NCBI GenBank assembly: GCA_005408345.1
Contig: SEMN01000330.1
Location: 248,001-312,000, forward strand
Direction: 5' to 3'
Source: Macquaria australasica
Lineage: Eukaryota; Chordata; Actinopteri; Centrarchiformes; Percichthyidae
DNA: 64,000 bases
Part shown: positions 46,738-59,400 of the stretch, piece by piece
How the letters are laid out: each line of letters begins with the position of its first letter
How positions within the stretch are numbered: position 1 is the stretch's first letter
Translations under genes and position numbers: made by a program
Notes under the pieces: generated by a model
The model's database searches: none
What the model was told of the DNA's origin: nothing
What the model saw: only the letters and a program-made list of their open reading frames with translations

Positions 46738-48480
46738 AATTCAATTCAGTTTTATTTATATAGCGCCATTTATTTATATAGCGCCAAGTTATCTCAGGGC
46801 ACTTTTTCGAATAGAGCAAGTCTAGACTGACTCTTTATATTTACAGAGACCCAACAGTTCCCACCATGAGCAAGCACTATGCGACAGTGGCAAGGAAAAA
46901 CTCCCTTTTAACAGGTAGAAACCTCGAGCAGAACCAGGCTCAAGGTGGGCGGTCATCTGCCTCGACCGGTTGGGTTGAAGGGGAAGGGGGGAGCGGGAGA
47001 GAGAGAGCAGGAGGAAAGAGAACATACAGCAGCTCAATACAGCATAGATATGGTAATGGAATTGATGTTAACACCAACGGAAACAACACTAAGAGCAACA
47101 TTATAATAGCAATACTAATAACAACAGCAACAACAGCAATAGCAGCAGCGGGTGCAGATGTGACAGATAGTATATATGTGTATTAGTGCTGTTCACTGTT
47201 ATATATGTCACTGTAGAATGTGCAGCCAGTAATGCAAACACAGATAGGTAACACAGATCCTTGTCTGTGTGGGTTAATTATTCGTCGATCTGTTGGTAAT
47301 GCCTCGGGGCTCCAGTAGGGGGATCGCGCTCCTCTTCCTCACTCAATACAGACGAGTGAAGACGAGAGCTGCATGTTTGTCTCTTCATCTTTCCCCGTTA
47401 CTATTTTCCCTGTTTTAAGGGCACACCACAGAGCAGGAGCACGGGGGCAGCAGGTGGCCGCAACCATAGATCCAGACTCAACAGCTCCGGAGGCAGAAAT
47501 ACCTGCAGAAAGCAACAGAAGGGGAGAGAGAGAGAGAGGAGAGAAAGCACACAACTACGGGAAGAAGTTGAATTAATAACAAGCATTGATGGGATATGAG
47601 AGCGTACAGATGGAGAGGAAGAGGAGGAGAAAGGAGCTCAGTGCATCATAGGAAGTCCCCCGGCAGTCTAGGCCTATAGCAGCATAACTAAGGGGGCTCA
47701 GGGGCCACCTGAGTCAGCCCTACTATAAGCTTTATCAAAGAGGAAAGTCTTAAGCCTACTCTTAAATGTGAGGAGGTTGTCCGCCTCCCGTACACAAACT
47801 GGGATCTGGTTCCACAGGAGAGGAGCTTGATAGCTGAGGGCTCTGGCTCCCATTCTACTTTAGATACTCTAGGCACCACATGGAACCCTGCATTCTGGGA
47901 GCAAAGTGCTCTAGTGGGGTAATAGGGTACTATGAGCTCTTTAAGATATGATGGTGCCTGACCATTTAGGGCTTTGAAGGTGAGGAGAAGGATTTTAAAT
48001 TCTATTCTGGATTTTACAGGGAGCCAGTGTAGAGAAGCTAATGTTGGAGAAATATGATCTCTTTTTCTGGTTCTTGTCAGTAAACGTGCCGCAGCATTCT
48101 GAATCAGCTGGAGAGTCTTAAGGGATTTATTGGGGCAGCCTGATAATAGAGAGTTGCAATAGTCCAACCTAGACGTAACAAATGCATGGACTAGTTTTTC
48201 TGCATCTTTTTGAGATAGGATGTGCCTGATTTTTGCAATGTTACGTAAGTGAAAAAAAGCAGTTCTTGAAGTTTGTTTTATGTGGGAGTTAAAGGACATA
48301 TCCTGATCAAAGATAACTCCGAGATTCCTTACGGTGTCGCTGGAGGCCAGGGCAATCCCATCTAGAGAAACTATATCTTTAGATAATGTGTTTCGAAGGT
48401 GTTCAGGGCCAAGTACAATAACTTTGGTTTTGTCTGAGTTTAACATCAGAAAAAGTTTGGGAGCAGTTTGCCTAAACATT
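46738..48480 (-). mobile_element. 5'-truncated L2-like LINE
   Basis: Minus-strand element. The coding part is at 47688-48479; its 3' UTR runs down to ATTCAATTCAGTTTTATTTA at 46740. Family-typical UTR phrases are ACAGTGGCAAGGAAAAACTC, GAAACCTCGAGCAGAACCAG and CCTATAGCAGCATAACTAAG. The phrase TTTATTTATATAGCGCCA is tandemly duplicated at the 3' end. Part of 47190-47420 lacks likeness and may be an internal insertion. Confidence 0.8.
47688..48479 (-). pseudogene. L2 reverse transcriptase C-terminal fragment
   Basis: 263 codons covering only the thumb and C-terminal part: LNSDKTKVIVLGP, NLGVIFDQDMSFNSHIKQ, FVTSRLDYCNSLLSG and LQLIQNAAARLLTRTRKRDH. The catalytic YADD-type box would lie upstream and is missing, so the product cannot copy DNA. 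The last ~50 residues look frameshifted. Confidence 0.8.
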
Positions 48481-48489
48481 TGGCCATAC

Positions 48490-48961
48490 GATCCGAATCA
48501 GTGTTTTCCCCTTGGTTCGGTTTCTTTTCACAAAATCCAAGCGAACTAAAATGCATCACTACAAACCAGGTTCACTCTGCTTATTGGTCAGATGTGTCTG
48601 GAGCGGGAGCAAGAAAGTAAATACAGGAAAAAGGTCCTGTGTTCTGGACTAGTGCATATTTCTGTGAGAGAAACATAGCTGGTTCGTTCTCCAGCTAGCT
48701 GCTGCTACTACAAACAGTTTGTGTGCTCTACCGCATCCCAGAATGCAAAGCACACCTGGCTACAGGAGCCGTTGAGCTTAAACTTGCGGAGTACACCTGG
48801 TGTTTGGGTCAGATCGAGGTTGGATCACATTCCCACCACAATCGAACCGCTCCAGAGTTTGGTTACTGTGTTCACTCTGCCCAAACAAACCGCACTAACC
48901 GGGCAAACGCACCAGGGTTCGTTTTAACCGAACCAAACAGGTTAGGTGTGAAAACGCCATA
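48490..48961. mobile_element. DNA-transposon-like non-coding element
   Basis: The right end reads ACCGAACCAAACAGGTTAGG then TGTGAAAACGCC. The left side has CTTGGTTCGGTTTCTTTTCA, a loosely inverted relative. Repeated AAC(C/G)GAAC words are typical of a fish cut-and-paste repeat. Ends and TSD not resolved. Confidence 0.4.
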
Positions 48962-49034
48962 AGAAATTGTTCCTGAGAGCGCAAGTCCATGTATTGTTAC
49001 ATGTGAGTAAGAAAGGAAACAGAAGAGGTTAAAT

Positions 49035-49690
49035 TTGTCATGGATGCTCCCTCCACCTCTAGTGTTTCCTAGTGTTTCCCCTGTGTTTCCCCCTTCCCTG
49101 GTGTTTCTATTGCTTCCCTCTGTCTGTCAGGTATGTCATGTCAGTCTGTGTGTTTGTCTGTGGGCGTGGGCAGGTTCTCCCTGTTTCCCTCTTCCTAGTT
49201 GCTGGCTCCGTTCTCAATACCACCAATCATTGCCCTCCAGCTCAGAAGCAATCACGCACCTGTTCTCCATCAGCTCATCAACTCCACAGCTTAAGAACTC
49301 CGGCAATCCAGTCCATCTCTGCCAGATTGTTGTCTAACCCGTGTGGTAGTACACTCCCGGCCACTCTAGTATCTAGTGCTTTCCTTGTGTCATTTGACAT
49401 CACCTTTAACCGTTTTTTATTGTGGACAGGATCATCTGCTCCAGCCCTGTTTGCCAGCTTCCCTGTGGCTTGCCATACCTGGAACCGAATTCTGTTTTCC
49501 TGTAGAAACTCCTCTGGTTGCAGCCTTGGGACTTTCCCCAGAGGTCTCCTCTGCCACTGCCGCTCAGCCCTCACCTGCCAGTCCCGCAGCCCAGCCCTGG
49601 ATCCCCTTCCACAGCCCACGAACTCATCTCTGGAAATAAGCTCTTGTTAAACCTACCTGACCTGTCTGTGTTTTGCGCTTGGGTCCAGCC
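49035..49690 (+). repeat. LTR-like retroelement segment
   Basis: C/T-rich leader, GCTTAAGAACTCC box-like site, then AAATAAGCTCTTGTTAAACC and GTGTTTTGCGCTTGGGTCCA, resembling a fish LTR from U3 to U5. The 192-aa open frame inside has no domain and reflects the C/T bias. Confidence 0.4.
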
Positions 49691-50454
49691 TTTTGAGCCG
49701 TTTTTTGCAGAAGGAAAAAATGTAACAAAATTTGTGCTCTTCACCCAAATAGTTTCTTCTGTTTTCATAATAAAAAACAGCAACTGGAATCCACAAGAAG
49801 GAATACACATCACCATACATTTTACTAAATTTGCCTTGTGTGCATCAAAATGTTCGCAAAACTTGTCTGCTGGCAATGGTCATACACAGCTGCACTTTGG
49901 TTACGTGTGTGTACCACATTGAGAACAGCAAACAAATGTGAAGGATCGTATGGTTTGTGTGACAGGCTGCCAAACTCAGGTTTGGACTCAAAAAACGAAG
50001 CCAGTGGGAAAACAAGCCAAATTCACACTCTAACCAAACATTACCAGTAGTGCCAGGAAAGATACAGTATTTTCTTACAGCCAGAACGTTGAGGAACACA
50101 ACATCCACAAATCTTTTCGTGATGGATCACTCTGGTGAGGTAGAAAACCAGAATACAAGAGTCTTGTAATAACATGTTGGCTTTCCAGAAGCTAGTGAAC
50201 ATGTCAGGTTTCGCTGTAGGATCATCAACTGAAACAAAGTGTATATGCAAATGTGGGCACAGTTGTGTTTTTGTTTGCATGACTGCGTGACACTTTTAAA
50301 ATGAGTGTGCATGGACAAGCCGCAACAATAAAATGACTGAGATTTGCGTTTGTTTAAAAGTGTTTCTTTGGCATGAAAAGAGCAGCAACAGCAGCATCCT
50401 CTTACTTCCAGTAACGTTTAAATCATGTCAGTAACTTTCAAAGAACAACTTCTA
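49691..50454. other. intergenic sequence
   Basis: No gene or repeat recognised. Confidence 0.4.
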
Positions 50455-51260
50455 ATGGTATATAAAAGAGATAAAAACCTGAGAGACCACCTGGTACACT
50501 CATATTGACCTCCTCCTCAATTAGTACCAGCTCAAGCTACTTTAGCACCTATCCCTGAGGGCAACCGCCATTGTAGTTGTAGTTGTAGTCAGTGTCGTTA
50601 CCGCTGTAACAGTTTTAAACATCCTCACACAGGTAAAGAGATCCATTTCCTATCTAAGATTTATCGGGATTGAGAAGGTATCACTCCCCCCAAGAGGAGG
50701 TAATTCGGATGTTTTACTTTCCAGGAGGGAACACTCTTGGATCCACCTTTTGAGAACCCCGTCACCTCATGGATTGAATATAGATTATGACTTGTGTTTT
50801 CTGTAATGTACCTCTATTTATTGGATATTTAGACAAGGGCATTTATGATGTTCATCTAGAGCTGATGTCTCACATTTTCTGTATATCTGTATATTAGAAA
50901 TCTATTCAAAATTAAGGTATTTTGTAACATTTTTGAAGCTAAAAATTGTATGTAAAACTTGAATCTCTATATGTGGTATGAGACATAGTTGTCACTTTGT
51001 TTGAAGTAATTTGATTGGCTGTAGTTCCTGTCCACTGTTTGTTTTAAGTTTTGATTTGCCGAAGGCCTCTTGACTGTCTTTTCTCACTCTAATGGTGGAC
51101 CATGATTATCTAATCACCATCAGATTTGTTACCAGGGTGTGGCCTATTTAACGTACCAGTGCCTGTGTTCTACTTTGACTGCTGATCTTGAAGAAGGCCC
51201 GAGGGCCGAAACATCATCTGAATAACAGAGAAATGCATATGGAGCCAGAGTGTGCGACAC
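50455..51260 (+). pseudogene. Penelope-like element 3' relic with hammerhead-like motif
   Basis: ATG 50455 opens MVYKRDKNLRDHLVHS, then a stop, then CSQCRYRCNSFKHPHTGKEI, the Cys/His-rich linker before the GIY-YIG nuclease of Penelope-like elements. After a second stop and a frame change comes IEKVSLPPRGGN and RREHSWIHLLRTPSPHGLNI (then DYDLCVFL, stop 50804-50806), the extreme C-terminus. The GIY-YIG core between them is deleted. Downstream, 51187-51212 reads TTGAAGAAGGCCCGAGGGCC then GAAACA, a stem-loop followed by GAAA as in the hammerhead ribozymes known in Penelope terminal repeats. Confidence 0.75.
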
Positions 51261-52904
51261 TTTTTTCCTTATGTCAAGTCTACTTCCAGTGATCAGCACC
51301 TCTCTATAACCCTGGTGTGCGTTACTTTTCTATTGTATAGTAACCTCAGAGTAGCCAACACAACAAGGTACATGGAAGTATTGAGTAAAATGTGGCCTTC
51401 AGCTTAGCTTTAATAACACAACATGCTTGCCTTTCTTGCCTTTTATTGGGAGTTTACCAAGATTACTGTCTCTGAGGTCTTCTAAACACTCCGGCTGTAA
51501 ATCAGACAGCAGCGGCACAGCGAACCACAGGAACCACTGGGCTGCACACTGTTATCACTGTCATCAACAACTTATTACTGTCTTTACTGAACGTGAAACA
51601 CGTGGACGGATCATTTTATCCGTAACAACAAAATATCTTCCCGGCCTATAATGATTAAAGACGCTTTTCAGTTAGAAAGATAACAAATAACATATTGAAG
51701 CATGGACAGGATTAGGTCTGGTTTATCAGGAAAGACACAAAAAGTGATGGATTTTAATTTGTAGAGGCACATTTTAAACGTCTGGTCTGCCATAAAAATA
51801 TATCAATAAAAACAAATATGAAGATCTATTTAAAGAAATCAAAACTTTTAAAAACATGCTGCTAAATGTGTTGTTTTAAAAAAGGGAAATTTGTAGCATT
51901 CAGGTTTTAAAAAATCAAGTGAGCCTGAAATTGTCCCAGTCCCACTTCACGGTCCTTCATATTGTTCCCTGGAATCTGTACCTTTTATATTTTTTATTTC
52001 ACTCAAAAAGGTTAAGGATCAGAAGAAAAACACATTTCTGTGGATGTTCCCTCAAATGCTTGATGCGTGGTGATAGCCTGCTGGGAGCCAGAACTATTCT
52101 GTTATTTACCATCCAGCTGACGATGACTGCACAGCGAGTACAGCATAAACAGAGAGTAGACATGTAGGCAGGACATCCACACTGACAACTTATTTGTTTG
52201 GAATCTGACTGAGATGCAGAGCCAAGAATTTCAATTATTGTGATTAAACAAATTAATGCCCTGTGTCCTTTTTCTCCAACAAGTGACCCATTGTAGAAGT
52301 TGAAAATAACAGCCCAGAGGGATCTGTTATACAAGAGAGCAGGACAGATGGCAAGAAAATACCAAGATGCCACAACCGTTTTATGATGCCAGCGCAGATC
52401 TGCCTGCTGAGTCCAAGAGCAGACACCCAGGCACTGCTGTGTGTGTGTGTGTGTGTGTGTGTGTTTTTATGAATGTGAATTCGTAGTGCCACTTTGTCTT
52501 AAAGTTTAGATGAAAATAACATAAAATAAAATGACGTTCGTTCCGAGTAAATTGGTCATTACGCAATCCAGATATTCTATTACAATATTCCTTGCATGCA
52601 TTTGTGTTATTCAAGCGTTTGACACTTTTCTCGAACACTACAAACACTGAAATTAATCACTGACCAAAACCATTTTCAAACATAGCCAGAGCAGTTTAGT
52701 TATTGCCGAAACCATACTGTTAGCTAAAAGTTTCATGTATGTGAAAACAGGTTGTGTTAATTTGTGGCTTTGTCATGTAATCTTTCCATGACAGAGGAAT
52801 GAAGAATATTATATACAGTATTATATAATAATATCAGAAATAAAATCCTCATGATCAACATGTAATCTGGGTTCTTGCTCATTTCGTAACATTGTGTGAG
52901 ATTT
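51261..52904. other. intergenic sequence
   Basis: Contains a GT array at 52439-52464. No gene supported. Confidence 0.4.
52439..52464 (+). repeat. (GT)n microsatellite
   Basis: About 26 bp of GT repeats. Confidence 0.9.
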
Positions 52905-53165
52905 ATTCAGATCCAAAGAGAGGCTTTTGCGGTGACTCCAGACGTTCATACCTGAGAGCTGCCCAGTGTGACCACAGTCTCCTGCAGCAGCTCCCCTGGA
53001 GCAGTTAGGACTTACATGTCTTTACTTTAACTGTAGCTGCTGATGGAAATAAAAGACGTTTGTCGATCCCTTTTCCCAAACAGATTACCCCTGCAGGCCT
53101 CAGGATTTAAACCAACAACCTTTTGGTCAGACGCCAGCTTCTCTAACCTCTTAAGCTACTGCCAC
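52905..53165 (-). mobile_element. tRNA-derived SINE
   Basis: On the minus strand the head has TAGCTTAAGAGG (box A-like) and GGTTTAAATCC (box B-like) at tRNA-like spacing, within 53092-53165. The body includes GGGGAGCTGCTGCAGGAGAC, and the tail ends near GAATAAA. Not a functional tRNA: no acceptor stem pairing was evident. Confidence 0.6.
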
Positions 53166-54149
53166 AGCTGTCTCTCCTCTCTGTTATTATGCAGTAATGA
53201 AGGCTTCAGAGGCTAATGAGTCTGAATTCCTCTGAAATTGACTACTGGCACAGTCAGCAGGACGTAGAGGACACGGCAGCCTCATTTTTATATTGTTTAC
53301 TCCTCAGAGTTTCACCACTCAAATGGAGCTTCTTGCAGTTTCTATTTGTTGCACTTTCTACAATTACTCCGCACACTGTAAAACATATTAAATAATCCAA
53401 TTTCTTCCTAATAAGATTTAATCCTCTCGTCATTTCAACTTGAAGTTTTTTCACTCGTGTACTTCACTACACATTCCTTTACATCTCCCCAATAATTTCA
53501 AACTTTTGAAAACCCAGAGGTTACTCCATATGCCTTGACATTTTGTGATGTTCATAATAACAGACAAGATATTTTTGTATCAGATTATTTGCAGGTTTTT
53601 AATGTGACTGAGAATATGAGTCAGCCCTGCTGCTGTTACATGTGCCTGCATAACGTGACTTCATATGGCCGTGTGATGATTCGTGTGTTCATTTTGATGT
53701 AGTCATTCAGCTGAGGGGCAGCAGTGACTCATGGGAGACCAAATGTTCTAAAAATGCCCTGAACTTATGTGTGTGTATGTATATGTGCTGCTGAAGTTAT
53801 GATGCATGTGTACTCTATATTAGAGATCCTGTTTTCACCAGCGTGAAGTCATAAGAACAATTTAATACAGCACTAATTGTATTCTTCCTCTCTGTTTGTT
53901 TATTAGGTTACCTCTCTCTGGGGTTTTTTTCATTTTTATTTTATCCTGATAATTTAGACTGAATGGCAATTTACCGCTGTGTTATTCAATCTGACTTCAA
54001 CTGCCTTCTTGTTAGTCATTTTCTGTGAGAGGAAGATGTGATTTTGCCCTAACAAAATAATGACTGTTTGCTCTGATACCATTTTAAATCAACATTGTTA
54101 TCACATATTAAGAAAGTTTACAAAGACCATCATTTGATTTTGAGAATAC
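53166..54149. other. intergenic sequence
   Basis: AT-rich, nothing recognised. Confidence 0.4.
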
Positions 54150-54245
54150 ATGTTGTTACTCGCCTCATAGCAAGAGGGTTCTGGGTACGGACCCACCGGT
54201 TGGCTGGGGCCTTTCTCTGTGGAGTTTGCACCTTCTCCCTGTTAG
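54150..54245 (+). repeat. SINE-like fragment
   Basis: AGCAAGAGGGTTCTGGGTAC, GGTTGGCTGGGGCCTTTCTC and GGAGTTTGCACCTTCTCCCT form a widespread fish phrase. It is cut off at 54245 by the element that follows. Confidence 0.5.
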
Positions 54246-54420
54246 TGATGTGTCGTTCATGAAGGAATCTTTCATTTTGAACGACTCTTTGATATGAACA
54301 AGTAGTAACGAGTTGTCTCAGAGAGTCATTCGCTCATTCTGGCCGCGCCTGCGCAACAATAGCTGACTGGTTTGGGTCGTTCGTTCGTTAGTCTTTCGTT
54401 CATTTTTCACGTGACAGTTA
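54246..54420 (+). mobile_element. hAT-type MITE fragment
   Basis: TAGTGATGTGTCGTTCATGA and several TTCGTT/AACGA words in both orientations match a common fish hAT terminal sequence. The right end and duplication are not resolved. Confidence 0.4.
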
Positions 54421-54524
54421 CAAAAATGTAACTGCCAAAACATATTGGTGTTATATTAATGGCAACCAATGATTGGAAAAATATATTGAAAATCTGAAAC
54501 TCTACAGTTTTTATTCTGTCCATT

Positions 54525-54710
54525 AATCCCAGGGTTGGAGGTTCACATGTCGAAGTGTCCTTGGGTAAGAAACTGAACCCTGAGCTGCACCTTGCATGGG
54601 AGCTCTGTCGCCATCAGTGTGTGAATGGGTGAATGAGACCAATCTGTAAAAGCACTTTGGGAACCATTAAGGTCATAAAGTCCTATATATATATAAGTGA
54701 AGTCCATTTT
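54525..54710 (+). mobile_element. SINE 3' part
   Basis: GTCCTTGGGTAAGAAACTGA, GCACCTTGCATGGGAGCTCT, GTGTGTGAATGGGTGAATGA and AAGCACTTTGGGAACC are the body and LINE-like tail of a widespread teleost SINE. It ends in a TATATATATA run and AAGTCCATTT. Confidence 0.65.
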
Positions 54711-55793
54711 TCTATTTTTTAGAGTATTTTTTTGCCAATAAGAAAATAATAGTTGCATAAATAATACGATTTGTAGTCAAGGAGATAAAGCTTGCAAAAA
54801 CAGTGGAATGGTCCTTTACAGAGCTGCTAAACATTCACCACAATTGCACCTCACCATATTAACCCCAGTTTGATGGGTTGATTCAAAGACTTAACAAGAA
54901 CTGAGTATAGGCTCATTAGAGCAAATGATTACACCTGTGTCTAATCAGGACTTTGTCAGGGACTCTGTGAAAGTAAAGAGAGCTGCAGAGCTGAGCATCT
55001 GGTCTCTGTTCCTGGGGACCGGTGCTTAGTGTACATTATGGGGCTCATGCACAGCCAAGCTCACCATTCTCTCAGTTCTGCGTGGTGGGTGCGTTTTGCA
55101 AAACTTTACGGCTGCTGGTGGTAAAGATAGTTTTAGTGCTGTAGAGCGAGGTTCCTAACAGTGGCTACGTCCTTGTTAGCCGATTGGGAGTTTGGATTTC
55201 TTGGCTGCTCCTCGGTGCGATGATGAGCCTTCATCTTTCTGTGCTGGGAGGCTTCACAGTATTGCAGTGACTCTTGCTCCATGGGCCAAACACTCAGGGC
55301 CTTGTAGAGGATCATAACTCCTGGGTAAGTTACGTGTTTTTAAATGACTCTGCTAATCATTAGTCTAAGTCAATGTCAAAACATTTTTTTGCCATGTCAA
55401 AGTTTTTATTAGTAGTATGAGGCAGCACATCATAATCATAATGTACAATAAATGTGAGTCAGGTGACTGCAAAGCCGTCATTATGGGAAATTCAACATAA
55501 ATCAAATCTGAAATTAATGAAACTTTAATTAAAAAGTAGCTATAAACCCTGCACACTTTGTTTAGGTGTGATTAAACTTGTTAGCAAACAATGTTTGCTG
55601 CAGTAAAAGACTGCAGCTGCATACTGCAGTGGTACAGTTTACAGGAGCTGCAAGTTGAACAGGTGTATTACATAAGTGATGGTAAAGCTGGTTTACATAC
55701 CATATACCCTCTCACACACACACACCTGGGTCCTCTGTCTGTGTATGTGTGTGTGGTTTAAGTCACCTGTGTGGACAGGAGGTATGGTGAGGT
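54711..55793. other. intergenic sequence
   Basis: No gene or repeat recognised. Confidence 0.4.
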
Positions 55794-55847
55794 CATGGAG
55801 GCCTCAGAGAACATGGAGGCCTCAGAGAACATGGAGGCCTCAGAGAA
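55794..55847 (+). repeat. 18-bp minisatellite, three perfect copies
   Basis: CATGGAGGCCTCAGAGAA repeated head to tail at 55794-55811, 55812-55829 and 55830-55847 without mismatch. Confidence 0.95.
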
Positions 55848-56293
55848 ATTCAAATGACAAAAAAAGGTCACATGGAAAGAAGAGCGTGCACACGTGGCAA
55901 CACGTGAATGCAAAAACAAAGGCAATAATCTGTGACTCTGCTGGGCAGGAGATGCTTTGCAGTTACATCATAATTTCTTAGCAACACTCACCTGGTGCTA
56001 TAATGGAGGATCATTTAGCTGTATACAAAACATGTCCAACCAGGCCAGAGGATGAGAGCCAGCTGAACAATTAATCGATTTTATAATTTGTTGTTGATTG
56101 TATTGCTTATACCTTACTCTGTACTCTGTACTGAGATTTCTCTTTGCATTTGAGATTACACAATTTGTCAATGCAGGCATTTCGGATTGTTTAAAGTCAA
56201 TCTGAAAATTCCTCACTTTTTGTGTTGACACAAACATCGACATAGTTTTTATTTTTTCCTTTTTAAACAAACAATAATTACAACTATTAACAA
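55848..56293. other. intergenic sequence
   Basis: Nothing recognised. Confidence 0.4.
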
Positions 56294-56450
56294 TTTTAAA
56301 GGAATAATTTGCCATTTTGGGGAATTACGCTCATCGCTTTTGCCCTGTTTCCAATTTATCTATCAACTAAGCTAAGCTAACTGGCTGGTGGCGGTAGCTT
56401 CAAATTTACCGTACAGACATGAGAGGGATCAATCTTCTCATCTTCATGGG
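56294..56450. mobile_element. rearranged relative of the 17649 MITE
   Basis: Starts TTTAAAGGAATAATTTGCCA as at 17649, but the following middle part (AAGCTAAGCTAACTGGCTGG through GATCAATCTTCTCAT) is in the opposite orientation to that copy. This fits a foldback element or an internal inversion. Confidence 0.55.
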
Positions 56451-59400
56451 TCCACTTGTGGTGATGGCAAATGACCACAGTATTAAAAAAACTCGCGTCA
56501 AGTGACCTCGGTACCGTGACCGTTGGTTACTCCATGATTCGAATCATGACGCGATTTAACGTATGGAGTCACGGAGTAATTTAGGGAGTGCTCAAATCAC
56601 AGATGGAGCTAATGCTGCATTCATGCAATATTGGAGTTACTGTAATTAGGATTTTGTTAGGAGGACATGCTCCACCCCCCACCATCCTCAGTGAGAATTG
56701 GAATTTTGACATTCAAATAAAATCCCAGAACATGAATATAAAAAGTAAATAATCTGTGGCAAAGTATCCGTGTGAGATTCATTTTGTGTGAAGTTTTTCT
56801 GATAAAAATGTTGCAAGTGGCAGTAATGTGGTCTGCAATTAAAATCTAAAATTGTGTCCTCAGTGAATTAGAGAATACATTTTGACCTTTACCATGGGAG
56901 CATTTCACTAAAATCTCTTAAGAGCAAAGCAAAAAAAGTACTGACCCAGAAATATTAATCCAGTCTGTACAGAGGTTCTAAAACTGTTTGCATTTAAAAA
57001 AAGACATGAGAAAATAGGAGAGAGAAGGAAGACAAAATGTTTATTTAACAGCTCACTGGCCATTGGACTAATAATGTGGCCGTTACATGGTACACACCCT
57101 CATCTGCAAAGGCACCCGGTGTCCTGGCTATTCATGTCACTTTCTCCTGTCTGGTCGCATTTCCCTCTCCCTGTCCTTATTGTCAGATGACGAACCTTGT
57201 ATCTCCAAAACCTTGCTTACAGCTTTAAGGCAGCACATTTTTTTTAATTAATCTTGCGGGATTGTGAATTGTGAAACATCAAGATGACCACAAGTGCTGT
57301 TACGAGGCTTTCACATGACAACAGCAACAGGCAGACAAGGAAGCAGCAGCATGTGGTGTGGTTAGCATGTCCGAGCTTGTTAACATACACAGCTCCTGGT
57401 TTGTTATGACCACGGCAACAATACTGTACGTGTCTGGAGGAGTTAGTCTCACGCTGCTGGCTTCCCACCGGACCCTTTGTTTGACTCAAAGGGTTTTTGT
57501 AACAGTCTGTTACAGGACAATGCCTGGGACAATGTCATGTATGCTGTAATTTTTAGGGACCAGTGGACAGGAGTTATTTCAGCGTGCAAAAAATAAAAAC
57601 ATGTTTTTGGGAACTGGTCAAGTCTTGTGGTTGGTGCTTGCTGACACCACCCACATGAGGACGGACATTTCAAGACACAGAGCTTGGTGTGTGTGTGTGA
57701 GCAACAATATGCAACAGTTTTTAAATTAAAACAACAAAAGTAGAATATTAGACTGTATCTGTATTATAATGCATTATCTGTCTTTGCCACAGTATCAGCT
57801 ATACAGCTGTTTATGGTTATTTTTGGACAAATTACACTTGATTTAGGGAACGACTGTGGTCTTGATTAAATATTGAAAAAGTAAACACCATATTGAAATG
57901 TGAGACAGGATATGAACCCCGGTCCTCCTGTTGTCAAGTGCTTTGTGCAATCAATCAATCAAGTTTAAAGGAGTGACCTCAAACATCCGCCAAGCACCTC
58001 ACTTGGTGGTGCGTGGCTCCTGTACTTACCATTTAGGTTACTTCTCAGATTTAGAGAGTACTTGTATATTTTGCTGATTTACTCCTCAGTCATTTGAGCA
58101 GATACATGTTTAATAGAAATGTCTTATAATCAACATAATCAAAATTCTTAGTTTACTATTGAGGGATATTCCCAAGTTTCATCTGGTTGACCATTGATTA
58201 TGGTGGAGTGAGTGGAATAGTCCTGTTTTGGAACAGATAATCAGTTCTTTTGTTTTACTGAAGGACCCAGGAGAGCAATGCCATGGTCCAGCTATGTCAA
58301 ATCTCCAGTCATGTCACATTTACAGTGGCCATAACATCTGCATATTTACACAAACCATAGTTTTTGTCTTGTATCACGATTTGTCATAATTTGTCATAAT
58401 CTTGTCCTGAGTCTGGTATGAAGTGGCCAGAGTAAGACACATGTTGTAGGTTGGCTGTAGTCTACATGTTCATGTAGAGATGTCGGTGCACTCCTTGTGT
58501 GCAATTTGTGTCCTTTTACAAAGAAATACATCAAGTTTGTTATATTGTTATTGTGGCTATATATTTGTTTCAATGCATGCAGCACATGAGTCCCATGTAT
58601 TTCCCCCAATGCGTCCTGACATATTCCTAAAACTTTCAGTCACAAAAGTTTTTACTCAAATATTTGTTTCTTCAATCTTTATTTGCCTTTGTGGATTTCT
58701 CTGGAGGACGGAAGGATGAAAAAAAGCAAAATATTTAGAAATATGGTGAACATCAGTACCAGATCAGCTGCACGATCACCATCTGTTTCTTTCACACCTG
58801 TGGAGGCATTATGGACAGCAGCTCTCAGGAGAGACGAGCTCATCAAGACGACTGACAGGTTTTAATGAGCTGAGGGGGAGACTAAACACATACTGGACTT
58901 CCTCTTTAAAACGTTTCATATTTTGAGTTTATTTGTCTGTGTTGCCTGATGACAGACGTTCTATCCTATCTTCACTTTTTATGTGCACAAAATCACCTGT
59001 TGCTGTACACCTTCAGGCCACTCTAGGTGTAAAATACAGATGAATTTATGAGGCAGATGATACAGATAGACAGAGGTAAATACAGACAAAGGTGATGTTG
59101 CAGGAAAAAAAACAAATGGCTCAAAATGATACACGTTTGCATTCAGAGGTAAAGCAGTAATTAGTATGATGTTCTTGAAGTGCAGAGGGCTTGTTGAGTG
59201 AGAAACATTTACATGCTTAAGAGGTGGATTTTTACAAGAGAAGAAATGTAAAATCTACCCAAGGTTAAGCTTAACTACAGTCAAAACTACTGCCAATAGA
59301 AATCAATAAGTGCACACTAATTATATCACTTCATTAAATACTAATCTGTAGAGTAGTAAGTTCCCAACCTGAGGTTACTTTGAAAAATGATCATCATAAA

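Noticed and set aside
49072..49650. 192-codon plus-strand frame rich in Cys, Phe, Leu and Ser
   Set aside because: Lies in C/T-biased LTR-like sequence and matches no gag or pol motif I know.
53092..53165. tRNA gene
   Set aside because: Box A and B-like sites are present, but paired stems are not evident and a SINE body follows.
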